A DNA stretch of 64,000 nt from Vibrio coralliilyticus ATCC BAA-450 (lineage in GTDB: Bacteria > Pseudomonadota > Gammaproteobacteria > Enterobacterales > Vibrionaceae), in assembly GCF_000176135.1 (NCBI RefSeq), contig NZ_ACZN01000018.1, positions 682,001-746,000 of the forward strand, in the 5' to 3' direction. Below the pieces are notes generated by a model that searched no databases, was not told the DNA's origin, and worked only from the letters and a program-made list of their open reading frames with translations. Both the position numbers and the translations under genes were made by a program. Positions 25,576 through 33,325 of the stretch are shown here, one piece after another (within the stretch, counting starts at the first letter, position 1; each line of letters begins with the position of its first letter).

Positions 25576-26078
25576 GATTAAGCTTGGTTCTCGATATTTC
25601 GAAAGCCGTTGTCGCGATGTATGTGGGGGTATTCTGCGTACTGGTCAGCTATAACAATGTGATTGACTACAATACAAACTTCCAATTTGTGCAACACGTA
25701 TTGGCTATGGACCAAATGAAGGCATTTTTTACAGGCGATAATCTGTATGGACGTGCGATCACTTCTCCGACACTTCACACTGTGTTTTACAATCTGATCA
25801 TCGCACTTGAGTTCCTTGCGGGCGCTTTATGCGTTGTCGGCGCGGTAATTATGTTCTTCAAACGTGAAGCGGCCGGATTCTCCAAAGGTCAGGCTTTCTA
25901 TGTAGCCGGTGTCACCGTCGCTTTAGGTGTGTGGTATTTCGGTTTTGGCGTGGTTGGCGCTGAGTGGTTCTCGATGTGGGCAAACTCATGGAATGGCCAG
26001 ATGAAGGCATACACCTTCGCTATGTTTATCATTCTGACGTTGATTTATGTCCTGATGCCAAGGCCAAATAACGACTAG
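25572..26078 (+). CDS. DUF2165-like small membrane protein
   Basis: The 168-residue protein has about four membrane helices and conserved-looking motifs of the DUF2165 family (VSYNNVIDYNTNFQFVQHVLAMD is shortened here to NNVIDYNTNFQFVQHVL; WYFGFGVVGAEWFSMW). Its function is unknown. It starts by ATGA overlap with the phosphoesterase stop, with GAGG seven bases before the ATG, and is the last gene of the operon. The terminator at 26101 follows. Confidence 0.75.
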   Translation: MRLSLVLDISKAVVAMYVGVFCVLVSYNNVIDYNTNFQFVQHVLAMDQMKAFFTGDNLYGRAITSPTLHTVFYNLIIALEFLAGALCVVGAVIMFFKREAAGFSKGQAFYVAGVTVALGVWYFGFGVVGAEWFSMWANSWNGQMKAYTFAMFIILTLIYVLMPRPNND

Positions 26079-26100
26079 TTCATTACTAATAGCAATAAAA

Positions 26101-26129
26101 AAACCCTGCTGATTGAGCAGGGTTTTTTC
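26101..26129. terminator. Bidirectional terminator between the operon and the displaced pheT end
   Basis: AAACCCTGCT / AGCAGGGTTT form a 10-bp perfect stem with a 5-base loop, flanked by A- and T-runs. It ends the five-gene operon. On the minus strand it is placed like the original pheT terminator, 20 bp after the displaced pheT stop. Confidence 0.85.
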
Positions 26130-26146
26130 TATCTAATCACAAGTAA

Positions 26147-26283
26147 TTAGTCGCGAAGTGACGCACCAAACTTCTCAGATACGTGAGCAACGATAGCGTC
26201 AACCATAACAGCAATATCAGCATCTTCTAGCGTACGCTCAACTGACTGTAGCGTCAGTGCGATTGCTAGGCTCTTCTTACCTT
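26147..26283 (-). pseudogene. pheT: Displaced 3' end of pheT
   Basis: Read on the minus strand this segment encodes the last 45 residues of phenylalanyl-tRNA synthetase β (LAIALTLQSVERTLEDADIA ... EKFGASLRD) and a TAA stop. It has exactly the same length and frame as the end of the intact pheT at 35515-35651. I count about 18 base differences in 137, mostly at third positions. The protein differs at three residues (VM for GA, E for D). It is cut off precisely at the 22-bp repeat and has no start. I infer it is the original chromosomal pheT end, displaced by the island. Confidence 0.9.
26262..26283. repeat. Left attachment-site repeat of the pheT island
   Basis: A 22-bp sequence starting ATTGCTAGGC and ending TTACCTT is identical to 35630-35651. 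Homology with pheT stops immediately to its right. It is the probable recombination core of the island. Confidence 0.75.
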
Positions 26284-26655
26284 AAAATCTAACCTCTTCA
26301 TACTTTAGGCTAACTCTACGACTAATGTCTAACTCACTGAGACTATTTGTTTTTTTCAGTTTGGTTTAAGGTACTAACAACTTCAATAATTGCGTTTATT
26401 TATAGGGTAACTTGTTCTTTATCTTTAATAGTGAACCTCAAGCTCTTTACACCAATACCAACGATATTCTTGCTTGTTTCCGACCCTATTCTTAGTCAGT
26501 CATCTTCACTTTTTGATAATAACTCAAGTTACACCTAATAGAGATTTGTCGCATTCTTTGTAGCAAACACTAACTACTCCGCTACCTCTTAATATCGGGA
26601 GTAAATTACGTTTGTTGGAACAACACACCTCAGAGTGTGAACGAAAGGAATCAAA
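26284..26655. other. AT-rich leader region of the island
   Basis: About 370 bp without a supported gene lie between the left attachment repeat and the first island gene. They should hold that gene's promoter. A 63-residue open frame (26347-26538) has no ribosome-binding site and unremarkable composition. I see no clear palindrome. Confidence 0.35.
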
Positions 26656-28164
26656 ATGAGCAGTACTTTAGAGTCCACACATATAAGAACAGATAAGCCT
26701 CAACCCAATGAGGATCAACTAACTTATGAACAACAACACAAACCAAGCTCTGAATTTGAGTCTCGAGAGCAGTACCTAGAGCACGAATTGCAAATTATGT
26801 CGCCTAAACGCTGGCGCCCAAATTTGCCGTTTAAAGATTATCGATTTGAGGTTGAAGACACCATCCCAGCAATGGCGGCGACCATTGGTAAAGTGGTAAT
26901 GGTGGGCGCTATTGCAGCAACCTTTGCCGGAGCTCTAGGGCTAAACGAAGGGTTTATTCTAGAAAATGTTCGTTATGAATTACTTATCGCTTCAGTGTTC
27001 ATTATTCTTTTCTCTGGTTTTTTACTGCCAACCGCTAACCTCGCAGGTACACACGGACCACTTATCCCTTTGATTCCGATTGTTGTTGCCGCTGGCGGAC
27101 ACCCGATGGCCTTTGGCTTGCTGATTGGCGCGTTTGGCTTATTGTTGGCCATCAGTAAAGGTGGCAGCATGCTGGCAAATCTCACCAGTAAAGGTGTGTG
27201 CGGTGGCTTATTGCTCTACCTAGGCTTTGTTGGGACCGTTTCTCAAGTCAAAAAGCTATTCGCCTGGGCTGAAGGAATTGGTATGAGTCACATCGCTTTT
27301 GTTGTGATCTTTTGTACCATTATTTTGTATGCGCTATTGGAACATTTCCGTAAGCGTTGGCTAGCAGTACCTCTTAGTTGCTTGCTGGGTGGCACGTTAG
27401 CTTTTGCTATGGGCGCACCGTTTTCTTTCCAAACCGAGCCTGGTTTACCTAACATGAACCCTATGTATTGGTGGGGGGAGAATACAGGTTGGATGCTAGG
27501 CCTACCGACAATTGAACATTTCATGGTGGTATTGCCGTTTGCGATTTTAGCAGTGGCTATGTGGTCACCGGACTTCTTAGGGCATCAAGTCTTTCAAAAA
27601 ATCAGCTACCCGGAACGTACGGAAAAAGTACACATGAACATTGACGATACCATGACCACGGCTTCTATTCGTCAGACGTTTGGTTCTCTTCTTGGTGGTA
27701 CTAACTTTACCTCTTCATGGGGGACTTACATCGTGCCAGCAGCAATAGCTAAACGCCCTATTCCTGCGGGTGCTTTGCTGACGGCGCTATTTTGTATCAT
27801 CGCCGCAATTTGGGGCTACCCGATGGATTTAGCTATCTGGCAACCTGTACTTTGTGTTGCACTAATCGTTGGTGTATTCGTCCCATTGCTAGAAGCTGGC
27901 ATGGAAATGACGCGCGAAGGGAAAACCACTCAATCTGCCGCAATCGTTGTGTTTTCATCAGCGCTAGTAAACCCTGCATTTGGTTGGTCGCTCACTATGC
28001 TGTTAGACAACTTAGGTTTAGTCGGTTGTAAAGAACGTAGCGGTGAACTGAGTAAAATGAGCCGTTGGGTGTTGCCTGGCATTATGTTTGTGGTGCTAAC
28101 CAGTGTGATGGCGTTAGTTGGGCTTCTACCAGGGATTCCTGCGATTATCCCTAGCTTTCGCTAA
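26656..28164 (+). CDS. Large multi-pass membrane protein, transporter-like (DUF3360-type)
   Basis: The 502-residue protein has a polar N-terminal region of about 75 residues and then about eleven to twelve membrane helices. Helix-breaking glycine/proline motifs (LPTANLAGTHGPLIPLIPIV; GGSMLANLTSKGVCGG; LLGGTNFTSSWGTYIVPAA) recall SulP/NCS2-type transporters. It most resembles Vibrio proteins annotated DUF3360; I am not certain of the family and no substrate is known. GAAAGGAATC precedes the ATG. It is the first gene of the island and is followed by its own terminator, so it is likely monocistronic. Confidence 0.65.
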   Translation: MSSTLESTHIRTDKPQPNEDQLTYEQQHKPSSEFESREQYLEHELQIMSPKRWRPNLPFKDYRFEVEDTIPAMAATIGKVVMVGAIAATFAGALGLNEGFILENVRYELLIASVFIILFSGFLLPTANLAGTHGPLIPLIPIVVAAGGHPMAFGLLIGAFGLLLAISKGGSMLANLTSKGVCGGLLLYLGFVGTVSQVKKLFAWAEGIGMSHIAFVVIFCTIILYALLEHFRKRWLAVPLSCLLGGTLAFAMGAPFSFQTEPGLPNMNPMYWWGENTGWMLGLPTIEHFMVVLPFAILAVAMWSPDFLGHQVFQKISYPERTEKVHMNIDDTMTTASIRQTFGSLLGGTNFTSSWGTYIVPAAIAKRPIPAGALLTALFCIIAAIWGYPMDLAIWQPVLCVALIVGVFVPLLEAGMEMTREGKTTQSAAIVVFSSALVNPAFGWSLTMLLDNLGLVGCKERSGELSKMSRWVLPGIMFVVLTSVMALVGLLPGIPAIIPSFR

Positions 28165-28225
28165 CCGCTAGACGCCGAGTTAAAACCAATGGGTATTTAA
28201 CCTCTCGGCTATATCTGTAAAAACT

Positions 28226-28252
28226 AAGGCCTCGCAATAGCGAGGCCTTTGG
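28226..28252 (+). terminator. Terminator of the island membrane-protein gene
   Basis: AAGGCCTCG / CGAGGCCTT form a perfect 9-bp stem with a 6-base loop, followed by TGGTTT. Its sequence is strikingly similar to the pheT-side terminator at 35466. Confidence 0.75.
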
Positions 28253-28427
28253 TTTCTGAGGTGATGACTAGCCAAATCATTTTTGCCCCAAAGTTACTTA
28301 GCGCAACAATATTGACTTGTTTATTGCATCACTAGTGACCTACTTTTACTAATGATTAATTATACAATCAGTTTTGCCCATTTCCTTCCAACTACAATCG
28401 TGATGACCAAATAAGGAGGAGGTCATT

Positions 28428-29024
28428 ATGGTGGTTTTCAACAAAACAAAACGAAGTGGCGTCAAAAAGCCTTTTCGGCTTGAGGAAATTTGGCGGATCA
28501 GAACCAGACTAGAGATTGAAAATAGTTTGATGCAGCTTGCGCTACTTAACTTAGCTATTGATAGCAAACTTAGAGCAAGTGACTTGCTCTCGCTCAGGGT
28601 TTGCGATGTATCTTCTCAAGGTAGGATATTCAGTCGTGCTAAGCATACTCAACGAAAAACAGACATTGAAGTTCAATTTGAAATAACTACAAGAACTCAA
28701 CAAAGTCTAATGAAATGGATTTTGATTTCTGCTTTAGACGCCAGCGATTTTCTTTTTCCAAGCCAAAGACGAGAGCAACAACCAATTAGTTATTCGTACT
28801 ATAGGTCCCTAGTCAGAAAGTGGGCATCAGATCTTGGGTTGGATTCTCATCTTTATGGTACTCACTCAATGAGGCGAACCAAAGCTACATTAGTCTATGC
28901 AAAAACGAAAAACATTCGAGTGGTGCAGCTTTTACTGGGACATACAAAGGTAGATAACACGATTCGCTATCTTGGTGTTGAACTAGAAGATGCATTATTA
29001 CTTTCAGAAGACACTGATTGTTAG
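28428..29024 (+). CDS. Small tyrosine recombinase (FimB-sized integrase)
   Basis: The 198-residue protein consists of little more than a tyrosine-recombinase catalytic domain and lacks the usual core-binding domain. The signature residues are in order: R49 (LRASDLL), a Lys near 77, H146 and R149 (HSMRR), H172 (LLGHTKV) and the nucleophile Y181 (IRYLGV). FimB/FimE inversion recombinases have this length. A very strong ribosome-binding site (GGAGGAGG) precedes the ATG. Its position inside the pheT island makes it the obvious candidate for integration and excision. Confidence 0.88.
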   Translation: MVVFNKTKRSGVKKPFRLEEIWRIRTRLEIENSLMQLALLNLAIDSKLRASDLLSLRVCDVSSQGRIFSRAKHTQRKTDIEVQFEITTRTQQSLMKWILISALDASDFLFPSQRREQQPISYSYYRSLVRKWASDLGLDSHLYGTHSMRRTKATLVYAKTKNIRVVQLLLGHTKVDNTIRYLGVELEDALLLSEDTDC

Positions 29025-29030
29025 TTGAAA

Positions 29031-29052
29031 GGAGCCCTATTTCTTAGGGTTC
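29031..29052 (+). terminator. Weak hairpin after the integrase gene
   Basis: GGAGCCCTA / TAGGGTTCC pair with one mismatch around a TTTCT loop, seven bases after the stop. No T-run follows, so termination is uncertain. Confidence 0.4.
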
Positions 29053-29115
29053 CAATTAGCTAGTCTCTGACAGTCTGTGACCCTATATGAGTCATTCCAT
29101 ATACTCTTAAGAGTA

Positions 29116-29133
29116 GGTTACTAAAAGTATACT
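29116..29133 (+). promoter_or_regulatory. HxlR-regulon operator at the first mdaB
   Basis: GGTTACTAAAAGTATACT is one of four near-identical sequences, each upstream of a transcription unit in this island. It lies about 100 bp before the first mdaB start. Confidence 0.7.
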
Positions 29134-29232
29134 AATTGTAATCCAATATCAGGTAACTAATATATACCGCAAGACACAAGATACGAGGGTTTCATTTGTG
29201 TATCCAATCTATTTTTTGCGGAGTAATTAGCT

Positions 29233-29817
29233 ATGAGTAACGTTCTTATCATCAATGCCCACGAACCATCACCATTCTCAGAAGGTAAACTTAACGCTTC
29301 TTTGGTAGATAAAGCGGCGACATTATTAGAGCAGAAAGGTCATTCAGTTCGTATCGTAACCATGCAAGAGGAATGGGTCGTTGATGAACAGTTAGCGCAT
29401 TTTGAGTGGGCTGATCGTGTTATTCTGCAATCCCCAGTAAACTGGATGACGATCCCTTGGTCTTTCAAAAAATATATGGATGAAGTATTCACTGCTGGTA
29501 TGGGCGGCGAATTGTGTGCTTTTGATGGTCGTAGCGCAGAAGAGCCAACTAAGAACTATGGTACAGGTGGCACGCGTACTAACACCAAATATATGCTTTC
29601 ACTGACATTCAACGCACCAAAAGAATCTTTTGATGATCAAGATGAATTCTTATTCCAAGGTAAAGGTGTGGATGATTTAATGTTCCACATGCACGCTAAC
29701 TTTCGTTTCTTTGGTATGTCAGCATTGCCGACTTTCGCTTGTTATGACGTGATGAAGAATGGCGATATTGAAAATGACTTTGCACGCTTTGAATCGCACC
29801 TTAATGAGCTATTTTAA
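29233..29817 (+). CDS. MdaB-type NAD(P)H:quinone oxidoreductase (copy 1)
   Basis: The 194-residue flavodoxin-fold protein resembles E. coli MdaB, an FAD enzyme that reduces quinones by two electrons. Shared segments are VLIINAHE, FEWADRVILQSPVNWM, PWSFKKYMDEVF, YGTGG and KYMLSLTFNAP. It is cytoplasmic and would detoxify quinones and other electrophiles. A second copy (32443) on the opposite strand differs at about 29 of 194 residues. It has its own HxlR-type operator and precedes the hxlR gene. Confidence 0.88.
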   Translation: MSNVLIINAHEPSPFSEGKLNASLVDKAATLLEQKGHSVRIVTMQEEWVVDEQLAHFEWADRVILQSPVNWMTIPWSFKKYMDEVFTAGMGGELCAFDGRSAEEPTKNYGTGGTRTNTKYMLSLTFNAPKESFDDQDEFLFQGKGVDDLMFHMHANFRFFGMSALPTFACYDVMKNGDIENDFARFESHLNELF

Positions 29818-29971
29818 TTAACAAGACCAGCAGGGGTCGCTAATTGCCTCTACTGAGAACTTAATTCAATCAGCGCATAGTGCTACTATAGTGTAAAACT
29901 TAAACTAGGGACTTGTGGCTTCTTTCAATGAATGAACCCCTGCTATCTGGTTTCTTGATTTGTGAGATTGT

Positions 29972-30337
29972 ATGAAAGCAAGAGTAGAAGTAGATCCAAG
30001 AGGGCGTAAAAATGTTATCGATGCCTGCTCTGAGCCTTGTGCGATAGAAAAAGGCATGCGGATCTTGGGTTCTAAGTGGAAAGGTTCCATCATCTATCAT
30101 CTGAAAGACGGCCCAGTCAGATTTAATGATCTTACAAGAATGTTGGGCGGAGCCAGTAAGAAGATGGTTGACCAACGCCTAAAAGAGCTAGAAAGTGAAA
30201 ATATGGTGGTACGTCGCGTGATCAATGACAAGCCACTAGCGGTGAGTTATGAGCTGACTGAGTTTGGCACAAGCGCTCTGACAATTCTTGATGAATTGAG
30301 GAAGTGGTCTGAAAGTAACAATATTCAGATTAAATGA
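29972..30337 (+). CDS. HxlR-family transcriptional regulator
   Basis: The 121-residue winged-helix HxlR protein includes the family signature KGSIIYHLKDGPVRFNDLTR and the DNA-reading KKMVDQRLKELE. Two cysteines, C19 and C23 (ACSEPCAIEKG), sit just before the HTH, the region where YodB/HypR-type HxlR proteins carry a quinone- or oxidant-sensing thiol. Its neighbours are quinone reductases and thiol-peroxide enzymes, and four shared operator sequences surround it, so I infer it is the redox-responsive regulator of the module. Confidence 0.87.
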   Translation: MKARVEVDPRGRKNVIDACSEPCAIEKGMRILGSKWKGSIIYHLKDGPVRFNDLTRMLGGASKKMVDQRLKELESENMVVRRVINDKPLAVSYELTEFGTSALTILDELRKWSESNNIQIK

Positions 30338-30385
30338 TGTTCGGCTATGTAGTGTTGGTTCAAACAATCACTGAACAACCGATAC

Positions 30386-30418
30386 AAAAAGGCAACCTGT
30401 TACTAGATTGCCTTTTTT
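30386..30418. terminator. Bidirectional terminator between hxlR and the peroxiredoxin gene
   Basis: AAAAAGGCAA / TTGCCTTTTT form a 10-bp perfect stem with a 12-base loop between convergent genes. Confidence 0.85.
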
Positions 30419-30444
30419 CATTCTTGCCTTGTGAGGTTTGAGAC

Positions 30445-30984
30445 TTAGTAGTCTAGCGTTCCTCGGATTGGGTAATGGTTATTTGGATCACGAATCCAGG
30501 CTAGACCGCGAGTTAATGCGCCAAGCTCTGGCCTTACAAATGGGTTGTTTGATAGGTCAACTACATGGACATTGCCGTGCTCATTGACGACAAACAGCCC
30601 CGGCTCTGCAAAGTTATGGTCAGTTTCTGCTTCTGAACGCGGTAGAGAAATATAAAGCCCTAACGTCTTCATTTGTTGCTCACTTAGACCATAAGCAATA
30701 GGGAAACTGATATCGAGCTTTTCTAGATGTTGTTCTAATTGTTGTTTTGAATCGGCAGAGACAGCCAAAATATCAACGCCTGCATCGCTGAAGGCCTGCT
30801 TGTGAGTCTCAATTTCGTTAAGGTATTTGGTGCAAAGCGGGCAATGCTTACCACGATAGATAAACACCGCTTGCCATGTTGCATCACCTAGAGGCTGACC
30901 TAGCGTAACTTTGGTCCCATCCAAGGTTGTTGCTTCTAATGTAGGGAAAGTGTCACCGGCTTTGAGCTTCTGTGAGTATGTCAT
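30445..30984 (-). CDS. Peroxiredoxin-like (AhpC/TSA) protein
   Basis: The 179-residue thioredoxin-fold protein of the AhpC/TSA family has a CPLC motif (C48, C51) in GKHCPLCTKYL at the peroxidatic position. A vicinal CxxC replaces the usual TxxC context, so it may be a BCP/PrxQ-like peroxidase or a thiol-disulphide enzyme. EPGLFVVNEHG matches the later strands of the fold. The ATG has GGAGTC six bases upstream. Its promoter carries the HxlR-type operator at 31065. Confidence 0.85.
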   Translation of the reverse strand: MTYSQKLKAGDTFPTLEATTLDGTKVTLGQPLGDATWQAVFIYRGKHCPLCTKYLNEIETHKQAFSDAGVDILAVSADSKQQLEQHLEKLDISFPIAYGLSEQQMKTLGLYISLPRSEAETDHNFAEPGLFVVNEHGNVHVVDLSNNPFVRPELGALTRGLAWIRDPNNHYPIRGTLDY

Positions 30985-31064
30985 CTCGACTCCTTGAATT
31001 GGGTTTACAACTAAGTAGATAAAAGTAGATAAAAAGATAAGCCACTAGGAAACCAGTTGCAACT

Positions 31065-31082
31065 GGTATACTTTTAGTAACC
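31065..31082 (-). promoter_or_regulatory. HxlR-regulon operator at the peroxiredoxin gene
   Basis: On the minus strand this reads GGTTACTAAAAGTATACC, identical to the mdaB copy-1 site except for the last base. It lies about 80 bp before the start. Confidence 0.7.
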
Positions 31083-31133
31083 TAGTTATGGGCGTGAGAA
31101 TGTCTACCTCGTCTGGATGAAAACGGCAAAGCA

Positions 31134-31790
31134 TTATTCTGCATCCGCCTTAGCCATCAGTTCAGATAGGATTTGTTTATAACCTTCAACTGGGTGCGCC
31201 CCAGAAACGCCAGACTCACGGTTGAAGACGACCGTTGGCACACTTGAAACACCCATTTGCTGCCATTGTTTCTCTGCGTTACGTATCGCACTACGTTGCT
31301 CCGCATCATTTAGCCAGCGCATTCCTTCTTCAGGGTCAAGGCCTACAAAGATTAGCTCTTGCTTGAGAATCTCGCGGTCAGAGACGTCTTTCTGCTCACT
31401 GAAAAATGCGGTAAATAAACGCATTTTTAGTTCAGTCTGCTTGCCCAAACTCTTGGCGTAATCAAGTAGAAGGTGTGCGTCAAATGTGTTCACCATCTTC
31501 ATGTCATCAAAGTAGTTAAACTTGAAGCCATGCTCCGCGCCAATGCTGGCGATACGAATACGCGCGTTTTTACTTTCCTCTACACTACTGCCATATTTAC
31601 GTGCAACGTGCTGACGAAGGTTTTCTCCCTCAGCAGGCATATCCGGATTGAGCTCAAAAGGTTGCCATTCAATCTCGATGCGGTCTTCAATGCCAAGCTC
31701 TTTAATAGCGGCTTGTAAGTGGTTGTAACCAATAATGCACCAAGGGCAAACGACATCACTAATAATGTCTAGTTTAATCATATTACTCAT
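31134..31790 (-). CDS. DsbA-family oxidoreductase (FrnE-like)
   Basis: The 218-residue cytoplasmic protein has a thioredoxin-fold DsbA domain with the active-site CPWC (C15, C18; DVVCPWCIIG) and the cis-proline region SSVPTVVF. It lacks a signal peptide, which fits the FrnE subgroup (2-hydroxychromene-2-carboxylate isomerase-like), implicated in cytoplasmic thiol stress. It lies 75 bp after the AhpD-like gene on the same strand and probably belongs to the mdaB2-AhpD-DsbA operon. Confidence 0.87.
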   Translation of the reverse strand: MSNMIKLDIISDVVCPWCIIGYNHLQAAIKELGIEDRIEIEWQPFELNPDMPAEGENLRQHVARKYGSSVEESKNARIRIASIGAEHGFKFNYFDDMKMVNTFDAHLLLDYAKSLGKQTELKMRLFTAFFSEQKDVSDREILKQELIFVGLDPEEGMRWLNDAEQRSAIRNAEKQWQQMGVSSVPTVVFNRESGVSGAHPVEGYKQILSELMAKADAE

Positions 31791-31865
31791 GATGATTCCT
31801 TATTAGAAAGTACTGTAGGCGTTACGCAAACAGTACTTGAGTGGTGTTATTGCTGTTGATTTAGA

Positions 31866-32432
31866 TTAACGCTCGTTAGGATGCGTCCACGCATATTTTT
31901 GGAATGGCGCATCAGGTTCAGTATGTGCCAGTGCGTTAGTGAAGTTCGAGATAAGCTTTGCAGACAAACCCGTCAATACTTCAAGTGCTTGACGCTTGGT
32001 GAAACCTGCATCTAGGAAGGCTTGCAGTCTTTCATCACCAATATGACCACGGTTATCAAGCAGCTCTTTGGTAAAATCATGCAACGCTTGTAACTTCACA
32101 TCAGGAATTGGAGTACCTTCGCGCAGCGCTTCAATCGCTTCATCTGGCATTTTGCCTGCTTTCATCATCCATGTATGACCCGGAACGCAGTAGTGACAGT
32201 TGTTCTCAAAGTTCGCTGTCATGAAGACCACCTGCTGCTCTAGCGGGCTGAATGTTGTGTTCTTGATAAACAGTTCGAAAACCGTGTTGTATGCTTCGTA
32301 CGTCGCTGGTGCTTCAGCAAGAACTGCGTGCAGATTGGGTAGCATGCCAAAGCCTTTAAGAGACTGTTCTACCAGAGCTTTAGACTCTTCAGGTGCGGTT
32401 TCGGCGTTGTAACAAGTAAACTCAGTGCTCAT
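31866..32432 (-). CDS. Carboxymuconolactone decarboxylase/AhpD-like protein
   Basis: The 188-residue all-helical protein has the AhpD-like core motif E-x2-C-x2-C-x3-H: E76, C79, C82 and H86 in FENNCHYCVPGH. Such proteins are alkylhydroperoxidase partners or related thiol reductants. The start has GGAGATAACC upstream and follows the second mdaB gene by 10 bp, so the two are co-transcribed. Its role in peroxide or electrophile defence is inferred from motif and neighbours. Confidence 0.85.
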   Translation of the reverse strand: MSTEFTCYNAETAPEESKALVEQSLKGFGMLPNLHAVLAEAPATYEAYNTVFELFIKNTTFSPLEQQVVFMTANFENNCHYCVPGHTWMMKAGKMPDEAIEALREGTPIPDVKLQALHDFTKELLDNRGHIGDERLQAFLDAGFTKRQALEVLTGLSAKLISNFTNALAHTEPDAPFQKYAWTHPNER

Positions 32433-32442
32433 GGTTATCTCC

Positions 32443-33027
32443 TTAGAAGTTAGCGTCTAGGTGCGCTTCAAAGCGAGCAAAGTCGTTCTCAATGTCTGCG
32501 TTTTTCATAACGTCGTAGCAAGCAAAGGTTGGCAGTGCAGACATGCCAAAGAAGCGGAAGTTTGCGTGCATGTGGAACATCAAGTCATCAACACTACAAC
32601 CTTGGAATAGGTATTCGCTATCATCATTGAATGATTCTTCTGGCGCATTGAATGTGAAAGAAAGCATGTATTTCGTATTTGTACGAGTCCCGCCTGTTCC
32701 ATAATTTTTCTTTGGTTCTTCTGGCGTTCTGCCATCAAAGGCACATAGCGCACCACCCATCCCCGCAGTGAATACTTCATCCATGTATTTCTTGAAAGAC
32801 CATGGGATGGTCATCCAGTTGACAGGTGATTGAAGGATCACTCGGTCTGCCCATTCAAAGTTCGCCAGTTGCTCATCAACTACGATGTCATCTTGCATTG
32901 TAACTACACAAACTTCGTGGCCCTTTGATTCTAACTGGGTGCGAGCTTTCTCAACTAAAGCCGCATTTAGTTTGCCTTCAGAAAATGGAGATGGTTCGTG
33001 TGCGTTAATGATTAGAACGTTACTCAT
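32443..33027 (-). CDS. MdaB-type NAD(P)H:quinone oxidoreductase (copy 2)
   Basis: The 194-residue paralogue of the protein at 29233 is about 85% identical by my count and of the same length. It has the same flavodoxin-fold segments (PVNWMTIPWSFKKYMDEVF; YGTGGTRTNTKYML). Differences cluster at the surface-like N-terminal helix and around residue 140. It heads a three-gene operon with the AhpD-like and DsbA-like genes and has an HxlR-type operator about 95 bp upstream. Confidence 0.88.
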   Translation of the reverse strand: MSNVLIINAHEPSPFSEGKLNAALVEKARTQLESKGHEVCVVTMQDDIVVDEQLANFEWADRVILQSPVNWMTIPWSFKKYMDEVFTAGMGGALCAFDGRTPEEPKKNYGTGGTRTNTKYMLSFTFNAPEESFNDDSEYLFQGCSVDDLMFHMHANFRFFGMSALPTFACYDVMKNADIENDFARFEAHLDANF

Positions 33028-33120
33028 GATATTAACCCTTCAATATTTGGATGTTTACAGAGCGAATAATGATTTCGCTGTCTTGCGGTTTATTATGGTT
33101 ACCTAGAATTAGACTACAAC

Positions 33121-33139
33121 TAGTTAACTTTTAGTAACC
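33121..33139 (-). promoter_or_regulatory. HxlR-regulon operator at the second mdaB
   Basis: On the minus strand this reads GGTTACTAAAAGTTAACTA, matching the module consensus except in the second half (TTAAC for TATAC). Confidence 0.6.
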
Positions 33140-33231
33140 ACTATAAATTTCAGCAAAATTGACAGTAAGTTGATGTTTAATAGGCACTTTATTTTTTAAG
33201 GGTTAAGGGCAGGCATAGATAAGCAGAAATA

Positions 33232-33250
33232 GGTTACCAAAAGGATACTA
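33232..33250 (+). promoter_or_regulatory. HxlR-regulon operator at ltrA
   Basis: GGTTACCAAAAGGATACTA matches the module consensus with two changes. It lies about 75 bp before the ltrA start. Confidence 0.55.
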
Positions 33251-33325
33251 CTTGAAATATCGCAGGAGGTTACAATAATAAACCACATAAACAGAATAGA
33301 GTACTAACCTATAGGACATAACTGT

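Noticed and set aside
26347..26538. 63-residue open frame at the island's left end
   Set aside because: No start signal; composition is that of AT-rich intergenic DNA.
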